DNA from: Thermoflexaceae bacterium
GTDB taxonomy: Bacteria > Chloroflexota > Dehalococcoidia > Tepidiformales > Tepidiformaceae
Reading direction: 5' to 3'
Assembly (NCBI GenBank): GCA_015075555.1
Contig: JABTUD010000001.1
Span: 1,240,001 to 1,304,000, forward strand
DNA: 64,000 nucleotides
Positions 1 through 9,138 of this stretch are shown here, in pieces; position 1 is the stretch's first letter; each line of letters opens with the position of its first letter. The notes under the pieces are model-generated. The model did no database searches. It was not told the origin of the DNA and was given only the letters and a program-made list of their open reading frames with translations. The translations under genes were made by a program, and so were the position numbers.

Positions 1-444
1 GGCTTCAGCGCCTACGCGCGGGAGCTGAAGGCCGACCAGCTACCGTATGTGCGCTGGGACGAATCGGTGCTGGGCACGAACATGCACCACGCGCTCATGA
101 TCGCGCAGTCGCTGCTGGCCAAGCACACAGTGGGCACCCGGCAGATCATCATGATTTCGGACGGCGAACCGACAGCCCACCTTGAGCGGGGGCGGAGCTA
201 CTTCGCCTACCCGCCCAGCCCCATCACGATCCGCGAGACCCTGAAGGAAGTGAAGCGGTGCACGCAGAAGGGGATCACGATTAACACCTTTATGCTCGAC
301 CGCAACTACTACCTGAAGGAATTCGTGAACCAGGTGGCGAAGATCAACAAGGGTCGCGTGTTCTACACCACGCCCGACAAGCTGGGCGAGTACATCCTGG
401 TGGACTACGTGGCGCAGAAGAAGAAGGTGCTGGCCGGGCGCTAG
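1..444 (+). CDS. VWA-domain protein, C-terminal part (gene runs in from the left)
   Basis: The reading frame is open from base 1 to a TAG at 442-444, so the start lies outside the window. The 147 residues seen look like the second half of a von Willebrand factor A domain: a Gly-Thr-Asn MIDAS-type threonine near residue 24, a strand ending in ISDGEPTAH that carries the usual Ser-Asp-Gly turn, and alternating strand/helix pattern to the end. Such domains bind a divalent metal and are often partnered with MoxR-type AAA ATPases or belong to chelatase-like subunits. The partner gene is not in the window. Family assignment is firm, specific role is unknown. Confidence 0.8.
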   Translation, partial: GFSAYARELKADQLPYVRWDESVLGTNMHHALMIAQSLLAKHTVGTRQIIMISDGEPTAHLERGRSYFAYPPSPITIRETLKEVKRCTQKGITINTFMLDRNYYLKEFVNQVAKINKGRVFYTTPDKLGEYILVDYVAQKKKVLAGR

Positions 445-483
445 GGCCAGCCGCCCTGCGGGGCGACCCGGTAGTATTCGGGC

Positions 484-2286
484 ATGTTCCTCGCGGGTAC
501 GGTTCCGGAAGGTGGCACGGTGGCGCTTGCGGTCATCGTGGCGGCGCTGGCCGGGGCGGCCATAGCGGAGGCGCTGCGAATACCCCGGCCGGCCGGGTAC
601 CTGCTGGCAGGGGCGGTGATCGGGCCAGGGGGAGCGGGCTTCGTAGCCGACCCGGATGACCTCGGCCTGGTCGCAGAGGCTGGCGTTGCTCTTCTCCTCT
701 TCACGGTGGCGCTGGAGCTGTCGGTGAGCGACCTGGTGGCGCACCTGCGGGCGGCGTTGCTGATTGGCGTGGGGCAGCTCCTGATCGTGGGTGCAGCCGT
801 GATGGCAGGGGGCGTCCTTGCGGGCGAGGCGGAAACCACGGCCGCGATCCTGGCCGGCGCTGCCGGGCTCTCTTCCACGGCAACGGGGCTGGCGCTGCTC
901 CCCGGCCTGGGCGATGCGGGCCGCCGGCTGCTGCCTTTGGCTACCGGCATCCTCATCGTCCAGGACGTTTTCGCGGTCGTCATCATCGGGCTGGCGCCCT
1001 CGCTACACGAGGGCACGCTCTCCACCGCGGGTAGCGTGACCCTGGGGATTGCCAGCTCCCTGGCGGCGATGCTCGCCGTACTGCCAATCCTCATCCTCGT
1101 GAGCGATGCGCTGCTCAGGCGGCTGGCGGCGCGTGTCGACCGGGAGGTCTTCGTCGTCGCCCTGCTGGCCCTGGTGGCGGGCTCCGCGGCAGGTGCGGCA
1201 GCAGCGGGGCTTTCGACAGCGCTCGGGGCCTTCATCGCTGGCTTCGTAATCCGGCAGTCGGGCTACGCCTACCAGGCGGTTCGCGAAACCGAGACCCTGC
1301 GTGACCTGTTCGCGGCCGCCTTCTTCGTTTCCGCGGGGCTACTCTTCGACCTCGACATTGTCTCCGACGAGCCCGCGATGACGGGGGTGTTGCTGGCTTC
1401 GGTGGTGCTGGTGAAGTTCGCGGCGATCACCGGCCTGGCGCGATTCACCGGGATGTCGTGGCCGCTCTCGCTCGGCCTTGGGGGCATCCTGGCGAACGCG
1501 GGCGAGTTCTCCTTCGTTGCGGTCAGCGCGGCCGACGCCAGCATTGCCCCGGAGGCTGTCATCGCCGCCGTGGTGTTCACAATGGTGATCTCGCTGTTCG
1601 CATCGAGCGTCTTCGTGGCCGTGCGGGGCCGTGGCGAACGGGGAGCCAGGCTCACGGCGCCAGCCGGTGGCGTGGCGGTTGTGGGATACGGACGGCTGGG
1701 ACGGATGGTGGCTCTGAAGCTTCGCGACCGTGGCTCGGCCGTGTTCGTTGTCGAAGCAGATGGCGAAGCGGTGCGCCGTGCCCGCCAGGATGGCTTCCCG
1801 GCAACCTGGGGCGACGTGGGGCACCGGAACGTGGCCCGCCAGATCACCGGCGCCGAGGTGGTGCTGGTGACTCCCGCTGGCCGGGAGGGCGCCGGGATCG
1901 TCGAACGCCTTTCGCGGCTGGTCCGGCCGGGCACGAAGGTTGTGGCGGCAGCCATGCCCGAGCGGGTGGCGCACCTGGGGCTTGATCTGACGGTGGTGGA
2001 GGCCGACGAACGCCTTTCAGCCGAAGTGGTGACGCGCGTGGAGCAGGCCTGCAAGGCGCGTGCCGAGCCATTCGCCCTGCGAACGGGAGGCGGGCTTGTG
2101 CGCTTTCCGCCTGCGGCCACACGCAGGGTGGCGAAGCGCAGTGACCGCCTCTGGCAGTGGCTGGAGCGGCGGCCCGAGGCGGGAGGGGATTCGTGCAGTG
2201 CCTGTGGCGGTACGGGCCGCAGCCGCACCTGGCTGTTCTCGACGCCATGCCCGGCCTGCGACGGCACTGGCCGCTCTCCCCGGTGA
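484..2286 (+). CDS. CPA2-family cation:proton antiporter (KefB-like) with TrkA-N domain and C-terminal DnaJ-type zinc finger
   Basis: The 600-residue protein begins with about 380 residues of hydrophobic Na+/H+ exchanger type, some 11-12 membrane spans, followed near residue 400 by a Rossmann RCK/TrkA-N domain (VGYGRLGR nucleotide loop, acidic residue at the end of the second strand). This is the usual KefB/KefC/CPA2 plan: monovalent cation against proton, gated by a cytoplasmic nucleotide-binding domain. The odd part is the last 30 residues, which hold two CxxCxGTG motifs (CSACGGTG and CPACDGTG) of the kind found in DnaJ zinc fingers. That tail could bind zinc or sense redox state; this is inference. 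It starts 39 bases after the preceding gene. Confidence 0.88.
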   Translation: MFLAGTVPEGGTVALAVIVAALAGAAIAEALRIPRPAGYLLAGAVIGPGGAGFVADPDDLGLVAEAGVALLLFTVALELSVSDLVAHLRAALLIGVGQLLIVGAAVMAGGVLAGEAETTAAILAGAAGLSSTATGLALLPGLGDAGRRLLPLATGILIVQDVFAVVIIGLAPSLHEGTLSTAGSVTLGIASSLAAMLAVLPILILVSDALLRRLAARVDREVFVVALLALVAGSAAGAAAAGLSTALGAFIAGFVIRQSGYAYQAVRETETLRDLFAAAFFVSAGLLFDLDIVSDEPAMTGVLLASVVLVKFAAITGLARFTGMSWPLSLGLGGILANAGEFSFVAVSAADASIAPEAVIAAVVFTMVISLFASSVFVAVRGRGERGARLTAPAGGVAVVGYGRLGRMVALKLRDRGSAVFVVEADGEAVRRARQDGFPATWGDVGHRNVARQITGAEVVLVTPAGREGAGIVERLSRLVRPGTKVVAAAMPERVAHLGLDLTVVEADERLSAEVVTRVEQACKARAEPFALRTGGGLVRFPPAATRRVAKRSDRLWQWLERRPEAGGDSCSACGGTGRSRTWLFSTPCPACDGTGRSPR

Positions 2287-2442
2287 ACCGCCGGGGCGGG
2301 ACCGGGGCGCGGTGGAGGGTGACCTGAGAGGCTCCCCGGCAAATGGGGAGACGCGGTTCGCCAGCGGCGGCGATGCTGGTAACCTATCGGCGGAGTGCCA
2401 TTTGGTGGCGAAATCCGCTACGAGCATGGCCCCGGAGGACGC

Positions 2443-3702
2443 ATGAACGAGACCTTGCGTTCGCGCAGGCGCGTGGTCATCACTGGCCTGGGCGCGGTGA
2501 CGCCGGCGGGAAAGACAGTTGCGGAATTCTGGGAGAACCTGGTGAACGGGCGCTCGGGCATAGGGCCCATCACGTTGATCGACCCGGCCCAGTTCCCCTG
2601 CCGGGTCGCGGGCGAGGTGACGGACTGGGACCCTTCGCTCTTCATCGAGCGCAAGGCCGCGCGGCGAATGGCGCGTTTCACTCAGTTCATGGTCGCCGCC
2701 GCAGCCCAGGCGATTGGCGATGCCGGGCTGAACCTGGAGACGGCAGGCCGCGACCGCATCGGCGTACTGGTGGGCAACGGCGGCGGCGGCTACCCCGACA
2801 TCCAGGAAGGCGCGCAGACGCTCTTCGAGCGCGGGGGCATGAAGCTCGACCCGCTGTACTTCCCGCGCAGTCTTGGCAATATGGCTGCAGCCCAGGTGGC
2901 GCTGCAGTATGGTCTGCGCGGCTACAACGGGACCATCTGCACGGCCTGCGCAGCGGGTACGCAGGCGATTGGCGAAGCGGGGATGGTCATTCGAAACGGC
3001 CGGGCGGACGTGATGGTGACAGGAGGCTGCGAGGCAGGGATCAGCGAGCTGGGGCTGGCTGGCTTCAGCGTGATGCGCGCTCTCACGAGCCAGAATGATG
3101 CCCCCGAGAAGGCCAGCCGCCCATTCGATGCCACGCGCGATGGCTTCGTGCCCTGCGAAGGCGCGGGAGCACTCATCCTCGAAAGCGAGGAGCACGCGCG
3201 GTCGCGCGGCGCGCGCATCTATGCCGAGCTGGCCGGGTTCGGCTGCACGAGCGACGCCTTCCATGTGGTCGCGCCGCCCGAGGATGGCGAGGGCGCCGCC
3301 CGCGCGATGGCCGAAGCCCTTCGCGACTCCGGTTTCGATCCAGGCGAGGTGGGCTACATCAACGCCCACGCCACCAGCACACCCCTGGGCGATACAGCCG
3401 AAACCAACGCCATCAAGCGCGTCTTCGGCGAGGGAGCCTATCGCATCCCAATCAGCGCGACGAAGAGCCTCATCGGGCATGGGCTGGGCGCCAGTGGCGG
3501 AATGGAGACGGTGGCGACCGTGAAGACGGTCGAGACAGGCCTCATTCACCCTACCGTGAACCTGGAAAACCGCGATGAGTCGTGTGACCTGGACTACGTG
3601 CCCGGAACGGCGCGCAGGGGCGAGGTCCGAGTGGCGCTCAAGAACAGCTTCGGCTTCGGCGGGCAGAACAGCTGCCTGGTGATCGCGAGGTACGAAGCAT
3701 AG
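2443..3702 (+). CDS. fabF: Beta-ketoacyl-ACP synthase II
   Basis: Condensing enzyme of fatty acid elongation, joining malonyl-ACP to an acyl chain. The ATG at 2443 is chosen because a GGAGG lies 5 bases upstream; an earlier in-frame ATG at 2395 would add 16 residues without family support. The product of 419 residues is normal for FabF. The Cys-His-His triad is visible: Cys in TACAAGTQ (about residue 168), His in NAHATSTPLGD (about 309) and His in KSLIGHGLGASG (about 346). The conserved FGFGGQN loop is near the C terminus. No other fab gene lies nearby, so it may be a stand-alone copy or serve a specialised acyl chain. Confidence 0.93.
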   Translation: MNETLRSRRRVVITGLGAVTPAGKTVAEFWENLVNGRSGIGPITLIDPAQFPCRVAGEVTDWDPSLFIERKAARRMARFTQFMVAAAAQAIGDAGLNLETAGRDRIGVLVGNGGGGYPDIQEGAQTLFERGGMKLDPLYFPRSLGNMAAAQVALQYGLRGYNGTICTACAAGTQAIGEAGMVIRNGRADVMVTGGCEAGISELGLAGFSVMRALTSQNDAPEKASRPFDATRDGFVPCEGAGALILESEEHARSRGARIYAELAGFGCTSDAFHVVAPPEDGEGAARAMAEALRDSGFDPGEVGYINAHATSTPLGDTAETNAIKRVFGEGAYRIPISATKSLIGHGLGASGGMETVATVKTVETGLIHPTVNLENRDESCDLDYVPGTARRGEVRVALKNSFGFGGQNSCLVIARYEA

Positions 3703-3738
3703 CCTGCCCGTAGCCGTGCAGGCCGCTACCCTGCCCCG

Positions 3739-4974
3739 GTGCTCTGGCAAAACCGCGACTTCCTGAAGCTCTGGGCGGGCCAGACTGTATCGCTCTTCGG
3801 CACGCTGCTCGGCGCACTCCCCTTCACGGCCATCTTCATCATCCACGCCTCGGCGATGGAGATGGCGCTCCTTTCGGCGGCGCAGATGCTCCCGGGGTTC
3901 CTCGCAGGCCTGGTGGCCGGGGCCTGGGTTGACCGCCTCCGTCGCCGTCCGCTGATGATCGCCGCCGACCTCGGGCGCGCTGCTCTGCTTGGCTCCATCT
4001 TTGTCGCCGCCTGGTTCGATGTCCTGCGAATCGAACACCTCTTTGCCGCTGCCTTTGCGACTGGAGCGCTGACGATCCTCTTTGACGTCGCCTACCACGC
4101 CTACCTGCCCACGATTGTCGAGCCACGGGCCCTGACCGAAGGGAACGCGAAGCTCGCGGCCAGCGCCTCGGTGGCCGAGGCGGGGTCTTTCAGCGCGGGC
4201 GGGTGGGTCGTCCAGTTCGCTTCGGCGCAGGCCGCCGTGCTTGCCGATGCGCTCAGTTTCATCGTCTCCGCGATGTGCCTGGGGGCGATTCGCGCCCCTG
4301 AACCGCAGCCCTCCCCCCGCGGCGAGCGAGAGGGCATCCTCCCCGAGATCGGCGAAGGCCTGCGCGTCCTCTTCGTTGACCCTGCGCTTCGAGCCCTGGC
4401 CCTGGCCAACATCGCCCGTCACTTCGGCTACGGCGCCATTGGGGCCGTCATCCTGTTGTTCGTCACCGAAGGCGAGCTGGGGATGAGCCCGGGCCTCGTG
4501 GGCGTCATCTTTGCTGTTGGCGGGGTTTCGTCCCTCTTCGGAGCTGGCCTCGCGGGGCGAGCTGCGCGCAGGTTCGGGGTGGGCCCGGCGATGGTGTGCG
4601 GCCTATCGGTCGCGGCCGTGGCCTCCCTGTGCATCCCGCTGGCGCCCGATTCGTCCCTCACCGGCATCGCCTTCCTCGTCGCCCAGCAGCTCTTTGGCGA
4701 CGCCGCCGACACGGTGTTCGACATCAACGAGATCAGCCTGCGCCAGGCCCTGGTGCCGGCGCGGTTACTGGGCCGCATCGAGGCGAGCATCCGCTTCCTC
4801 AGCCTGGGCGTGATGCTCCTCGGGGCGTTGGCCGCCGGGGTCATCGCCAGCCAGGTGGACCTCCGCGCCGCTCTTGTTACGGGGACGATGGGCATGGCTG
4901 CTGCCTCTCTGTTCGTGCTCTTCTCCCCTGCCCGGCAGGTTCGCACCATCGACGGACCGAAGGGCCTGCATTAA
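3739..4974 (+). CDS. MFS transporter
   Basis: A 411-residue protein with about 12 hydrophobic segments in two halves and a basic loop (DRLRRRPL, about residues 54-61) between helices 2 and 3, the major facilitator signature region. It begins at a GTG; the N terminus WQNRDFLKLWAGQTVSLFG is typical of the drug/enterobactin-exporter-like branch of MFS carriers. The substrate cannot be told. It follows fabF by 36 bases and may be read with it. A long open frame on the opposite strand is a GC artefact. Confidence 0.85.
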   Translation: MLWQNRDFLKLWAGQTVSLFGTLLGALPFTAIFIIHASAMEMALLSAAQMLPGFLAGLVAGAWVDRLRRRPLMIAADLGRAALLGSIFVAAWFDVLRIEHLFAAAFATGALTILFDVAYHAYLPTIVEPRALTEGNAKLAASASVAEAGSFSAGGWVVQFASAQAAVLADALSFIVSAMCLGAIRAPEPQPSPRGEREGILPEIGEGLRVLFVDPALRALALANIARHFGYGAIGAVILLFVTEGELGMSPGLVGVIFAVGGVSSLFGAGLAGRAARRFGVGPAMVCGLSVAAVASLCIPLAPDSSLTGIAFLVAQQLFGDAADTVFDINEISLRQALVPARLLGRIEASIRFLSLGVMLLGALAAGVIASQVDLRAALVTGTMGMAAASLFVLFSPARQVRTIDGPKGLH

Positions 4975-5013
4975 GGGGCCTGCCTGCCCTGCCGGGCCGC
5001 CATTGCGAAAGGC

Positions 5014-5901
5014 ATGATCCCCGCCATGGCCGCCGCTGAGACACTGTGCCCTGCCTGTGGCCGCCCCCTCCGCGAGGGGGCGCGCTTCTGCACGTCCTGC
5101 GGCGCGACCGCCCCTGCCCCTCAGCACTCCGCCCCACCCGATGTTCGCAGACCGAAACCGCCGGCGAATCTCCGACCGCTGCTGCTTGCCGGGGCTGGCG
5201 TGGCTGTGGTTGTGGTGGCGGTCCTCGTGATGCGCTCCCAGGGCGGGGAGAACGGAGGGAGCACTGTTCAGCCGGGCGGCACACGCCCGGCAGGGACCAC
5301 GACCGCCACCGCCGGCCTACCCCGCGCGGAAGCGGCGGCACTACTGCTCCAGCTCTCACGGAAGGCCCAGGGCGGCACCTACAGGGTTGTGTACGACGAG
5401 AAAGGGAAGAACCGGGTGACCGGCGAAACGTTCGACCTCACCTCGGTCTACGCGGTTGAGCCGCCGAAGAGGTCGGCGCGCCTGGAAGGCGACCTGGGGA
5501 GTGATGAAGGGTCGCTCACGCTGATCGACGATGGCAAGGACTTCTACCTGTGTAGCCAGCCCACGGGCGGCGAGGGCGCCTGCGAGGTCAGGGCGGGCGC
5601 CACCAGCAGTACGCGCCGGCTCGGCTACGACAGCCTGCTCTTCCACCTTTCCGCCGACACCACCCTTGGCCTTGAGGAGATGGAGAAGCGCGAGATTGCG
5701 GGACGCGGGGCGCGCTGCTTCACGGTCACTGGCTACGAGGGGCAGGGCACATTGTGCGTCGATAGCGAGCTGGGGGTCGTGCTGGCGGCCAATGGGCGAT
5801 TCCAGGACTCATCCCTGGAGCTGAAGGCGACCGGGCTCGCGCTGAAGCCGGCAGCTGCCGATTTCAAGGTCCCATTCGAGACCCCGGAGGCGCCGCAATG
5901 A
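5014..5901 (+). CDS. Membrane-anchored protein with N-terminal zinc ribbon
   Basis: A 295-residue protein of unknown function. Residues 12-29 form a four-cysteine zinc ribbon (CPAC at the start, CTSC at the end). A single membrane span follows at about residues 52-73. The rest, about 200 residues, would be outside the cell; it starts with a Gly/Thr-rich stalk and has a beta-rich ending containing two likely disulfide cysteine pairs. The order ribbon-helix-exterior puts the ribbon in the cytoplasm. A second in-frame ATG at 5026 is equally possible as start. The stop overlaps the ATG of the next gene (ATGA, 5898-5901), so the two are translationally coupled and probably act together. Confidence 0.75.
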   Translation: MIPAMAAAETLCPACGRPLREGARFCTSCGATAPAPQHSAPPDVRRPKPPANLRPLLLAGAGVAVVVVAVLVMRSQGGENGGSTVQPGGTRPAGTTTATAGLPRAEAAALLLQLSRKAQGGTYRVVYDEKGKNRVTGETFDLTSVYAVEPPKRSARLEGDLGSDEGSLTLIDDGKDFYLCSQPTGGEGACEVRAGATSSTRRLGYDSLLFHLSADTTLGLEEMEKREIAGRGARCFTVTGYEGQGTLCVDSELGVVLAANGRFQDSSLELKATGLALKPAAADFKVPFETPEAPQ

Positions 5902-7982
5902 GCCAATCGTCGAAATTCCTCGCCCTCGCAGCTCTTGCCCTCTTCATGGCCGCCTGGCTCCGGGGCGCGGAAGGCGCGGTGGCGGAAGGGGATGAGGTGG
6001 CCTGCACCGTGCCATCCGGGTTTGCGTCCGTTGGAGTGACAGGGACGGGAGGGAGCGCCTGTGATGAACCTGCCGGCACTCCCGGACAACAGGCAGGGCC
6101 GGAAGAGGAGCGCGACCAGGGGGCCTTCCTCTACTGCCAGTGCCAGTGCGCGGGCCGGGAACAGGGGTGGGAGTGCGGGGTCATGGGCGGCCCGTATTGC
6201 CGGTACGAAGGCGGCGTATGCCGGTTTTCGGGCTGGGGCGAAGGCAGCGCTCCCCTGCCCGCTGCGGGCAGCGCCTGCTACAAGGACTGCTTCGAGAAGG
6301 TCAAGCTCCGCCGCCTCTGCGAAGAGGCCTTCTCGGCCTTCGACATCGCGAAGGCGGACCAGGCTAAGGCAAGCGGCCTGCACCTCAACAGGGACGACCT
6401 CATCAAGGACTGGGACAGCGCCCTGAAGGACTACGATTCCTGGGCGAAGGCGACAGGCAGGCCGGCCGCCCATTCGAGCACACACCTCGGCGGCACGCTA
6501 CCGGCGCTCACATGGCTGTTTTCCTACGGCGGAATGCTCGATGCCGTCTCGGACCGCTTCGTCTTCCTGAAGCAGGCCTCCGCCGCTGACCAGGAGAAGG
6601 CGCGCAAGGACCCCGCCCAGGCGCCATGGGGGACCGAGCCTGCTCTCTGGTGGGCGATGAAGCAGCGCTTTGACGCGGTGGGCCGGAAGCTCACCCCCCG
6701 CGACGTGATGGAACTCGCCCTTCAGCAGCGCAGCGGCGATGTTCGAGAGGCCACGCTCCTCGCCCACAACACACTCCGATCCATGGGGCGTGAGGGCGAC
6801 CAGGAGATCGTCGGCGTGACCTTCCAGCCCGGGTCCTTCTCGAACATGCTGGAGACGATCCGCGAAGGTGACAACGCCGGGCCCTGGTATCACACCTTCG
6901 GCACGGCCTACTTCGAGATGCAGGCGCGCGGAGACCTGGGCCCGGTGGCCGTCTCCACCATTCTCAGCATCGCCTCAGCGGGCAAGACGGCCGCCATTGC
7001 CCGGCTCATCACGATTCTTGAACTGAAGGGCTATGCGAAGTCGCCCAGGGAAAGGGCAACCTACGCTTCCCAGCTGGCGAACTACCTCGAACAGCTCTAC
7101 CGCGAGTACCGCACCGCTGAGAACCCCGACCCCGAGAAGTACTGCATGAACGTCTGGGGGGCGCAGGCCGGGGCCTGGCTCTACAACGAGCGCGTCCCCA
7201 CGACGGGGCCTGACCTGACGGGCACGGCGAAGGATGTCCTTAAGACCACGCGCGACCTCGGGCTGACGGTTATCCGGGGCATTGGCGAGGGTCTGAGCGC
7301 GACATGGAACTGGATCACGAAGCCACGGACCTCCTCCACCTTCAGCCATGAGCCGGTTGGCGGGGTGAGCGGCTTTGGGCGAAACCGGACGGGGATCCTG
7401 ATGTCGCCGGCCAACATCCTCTGGGAGGGCGACGGCCAGAAGATGCTCCTCGATCAGTCGACGGAGGGCCTCTACGGGTTCTACCCGGTTCCCCTGCTCC
7501 CCTTCTACGAGTCTGAGAGCGGCACCTGGGGCGCCGCGTGGACCTACCCGGCCGAGCGGGACCACCGGGTGACGCTCACCGCCGTTGCCGACACGACCGT
7601 GCATCTCGTGATCTATGACAACGAGACCGGCATGGCGGCCGAATACGCGCCAGAGATGAAGAAGGGCGATGAGGTGACGGTCTCGCTCACCGCAGGGCGT
7701 CTCGGCCCCGCGATGCTTCACTCTGATGGCGCGCTCATCGAGCCGAAGATCGTGGAGTATGGAAAGGATGGCGACGCTGCCGGCGGGGATGGGCGCGACG
7801 CCACGCTGCTCATCATCGTTCTTGTAGCGGGATTGGCCGGACTTGCCGTCCTCGGGTACGGCGGCTGGGCGATGCGCGCCCGGCGAGCACCCGCCGTTGC
7901 CGGTCCGCGCTGTCCCCGGTGTGGCGCCAGCCTGGCGCCGGGAACGAGGTTCTGCCGCGCCTGCGGGCAGAGGGTTGCGTAG
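5898..7982 (+). CDS. Large secreted, membrane-anchored protein with C-terminal zinc ribbon
   Basis: A 694-residue protein with no recognised family. It has an N-terminal signal peptide (hydrophobic stretch at residues 7-19, then a small-residue cleavage region), a cysteine-rich segment at about residues 75-140 with CQCQC and several paired cysteines, a long mostly helical middle, a beta-rich part near 560-620, one membrane span at about 633-655, and a cytoplasmic tail ending in a zinc ribbon (CPRCGAS...CRACG). It mirrors the upstream gene, whose ribbon is N-terminal: both would place a ribbon inside and a big domain outside. A paired surface complex is inferred from this and from the ATGA overlap. 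Confidence 0.75.
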   Translation: MSQSSKFLALAALALFMAAWLRGAEGAVAEGDEVACTVPSGFASVGVTGTGGSACDEPAGTPGQQAGPEEERDQGAFLYCQCQCAGREQGWECGVMGGPYCRYEGGVCRFSGWGEGSAPLPAAGSACYKDCFEKVKLRRLCEEAFSAFDIAKADQAKASGLHLNRDDLIKDWDSALKDYDSWAKATGRPAAHSSTHLGGTLPALTWLFSYGGMLDAVSDRFVFLKQASAADQEKARKDPAQAPWGTEPALWWAMKQRFDAVGRKLTPRDVMELALQQRSGDVREATLLAHNTLRSMGREGDQEIVGVTFQPGSFSNMLETIREGDNAGPWYHTFGTAYFEMQARGDLGPVAVSTILSIASAGKTAAIARLITILELKGYAKSPRERATYASQLANYLEQLYREYRTAENPDPEKYCMNVWGAQAGAWLYNERVPTTGPDLTGTAKDVLKTTRDLGLTVIRGIGEGLSATWNWITKPRTSSTFSHEPVGGVSGFGRNRTGILMSPANILWEGDGQKMLLDQSTEGLYGFYPVPLLPFYESESGTWGAAWTYPAERDHRVTLTAVADTTVHLVIYDNETGMAAEYAPEMKKGDEVTVSLTAGRLGPAMLHSDGALIEPKIVEYGKDGDAAGGDGRDATLLIIVLVAGLAGLAVLGYGGWAMRARRAPAVAGPRCPRCGASLAPGTRFCRACGQRVA

Positions 7983-7988
7983 CTCGCG

Positions 7989-8501
7989 CTACTCGGGCGC
8001 GGGCAGGCCCGGAGGGATCTGAACCACCGCGCCCACACCGAGGTTGTGGCGTTCGAACCAGCCGTGGTTCACCTCAAGGGCGTAACGGTAGGGCTGGCCG
8101 GGAATCAGCGCCTTTGTGGCCAGGGGGACGCCCTCGTGGAGTTCAAGAACCCTGCCATCGCCGTCAAGGTAGGCGATGGTAAGGGGTATGCGGGTGTCCT
8201 TCATCCAGAACCCGCCATGCTGGCTGGCGGCGAAGACGAAGAGCATTCCGCGGTCTTCGGGAAGCGATTCCCGGAACATCAGGCCGCGCTCGCGGGCGGC
8301 CGGGGTTGCGGCGATCTCGACGGTGAGGCGGGCAGAGGCGCCACCAGGGGCGCTGACCAGGAGTTCGGCCGTGGGCAGGGCGGCGGTCGTAGGCGTCGTT
8401 GCAACGGGGGCATCATGTGCGCCGTCGCCGCAGGAAAGGACCAGCAACGCTGCCACACAGGCGGCGAACGCCGTTGCGGCGCGATCGCGAGAGGGTCTCA
8501 T
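7989..8501 (-). CDS. DUF192 domain lipoprotein
   Basis: A 170-residue protein with a signal peptide and a lipobox-like LVLSC (Cys about residue 24), followed by a DUF192 domain: RERGLMFRESLPEDRGMLF and the later FWMKDTRIPLTIAYLD are the diagnostic blocks of this family. DUF192 proteins are small extracytoplasmic beta proteins with no proven reaction. The start codon overlaps the end of the upstream tetR gene (ATGA), so the pair is an operon. It faces the zinc-ribbon operon, ending 6 bases from its stop. Confidence 0.88.
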   Translation of the reverse strand: MRPSRDRAATAFAACVAALLVLSCGDGAHDAPVATTPTTAALPTAELLVSAPGGASARLTVEIAATPAARERGLMFRESLPEDRGMLFVFAASQHGGFWMKDTRIPLTIAYLDGDGRVLELHEGVPLATKALIPGQPYRYALEVNHGWFERHNLGVGAVVQIPPGLPAPE

Positions 8502-9127
8502 CTCTCGAGGAGCATGCGGACGATTTCGCGGAGTTCGGCGGGTAGTGATTCGTCGCCCGCGCGTTCGCGGAAGATCGCCACTCCGAGGATGCCCATGAGG
8601 TGCAGGCCGATGATGGCGCGGGCAGTCGCGTCGACGGGCAGTTCCCGGATCTCGCCCGCCTCAATGCCGGCCAGGAGCATTTCGCGCAGGGCAACGAGAA
8701 GCCAGCGGGCAGGGGCATCATCGAGTTCGAGACCGCGCCCCGTCGAGATCTGGAAGAGCGCCAGGAGAATCGGCTGGTTGGCCTGAACGAAGCTGGCGAA
8801 GATGGTCAGTGCCGCCATGATCCGGTCGACGCTGTTCGTGATTCCTGCGATGCCGGCCAGGTAAGTGCCAACTGCGGCCGCTGTGCGCTGGCGGAGGACC
8901 TCGTCGAGCAGGGCCTCTTTGGAGCGGAAGTAGCCATACACGGTGCCCACACCCGTGTCCGCGCGCTCGGCGATCTGCAGGACAGAGGTTTCCTCGTAAC
9001 CGCGCTCATCGAAGAGCGTGCTGGCTGCTTCGAGGATGGCGGCGCGCGTCTGAGCCTTCCGCCGCGCGAGACGCGACGGGGGACGGGCCGGGGGAAGGCC
9101 GGCTGCAGAAGAAGAAGGAGCTTCCGT
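8498..9127 (-). CDS. TetR/AcrR family regulator, apparent ACG start
   Basis: A DNA-binding repressor of about 209 residues. The helix-turn-helix is clear: RAAILEAASTLFDERGYEE, then TSVLQIAERADTGVGTVYGYF, the classic TetR N-terminal motif. A GTG at 8950 would cut the motif in half, so the true start lies upstream. In that frame no ATG, GTG or TTG occurs before a TGA at 9131-9133. A GGAGGTGA that perfectly matches the 16S anti-Shine-Dalgarno sits at 9131-9138, just before an ACG at 9127 (6-8 bases from its GGAGG core). The start is therefore read as ACG, or the base is an ATG changed by mutation or sequencing error. It is coupled to the DUF192 gene. Confidence 0.82.
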   Translation of the reverse strand, partial: TEAPSSSAAGLPPARPPSRLARRKAQTRAAILEAASTLFDERGYEETSVLQIAERADTGVGTVYGYFRSKEALLDEVLRQRTAAAVGTYLAGIAGITNSVDRIMAALTIFASFVQANQPILLALFQISTGRGLELDDAPARWLLVALREMLLAGIEAGEIRELPVDATARAIIGLHLMGILGVAIFRERAGDESLPAELREIVRMLLER

Positions 9128-9130
9128 GAA

Positions 9131-9138
9131 TCACCTCC
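9131..9138 (-). promoter_or_regulatory. Perfect Shine-Dalgarno ahead of the tetR ACG codon
   Basis: The minus strand reads GGAGGTGA here, eight bases fully complementary to the 3' end of 16S rRNA. It decides where tetR translation begins, since no canonical start codon follows within the frame before the helix-turn-helix. Confidence 0.7.

Noticed and set aside
2017-4422. An 801-codon antisense frame across fabF and the MFS gene
   Set aside because: Spans three real genes on the other strand and has Arg/His-rich low-complexity composition, a GC shadow.
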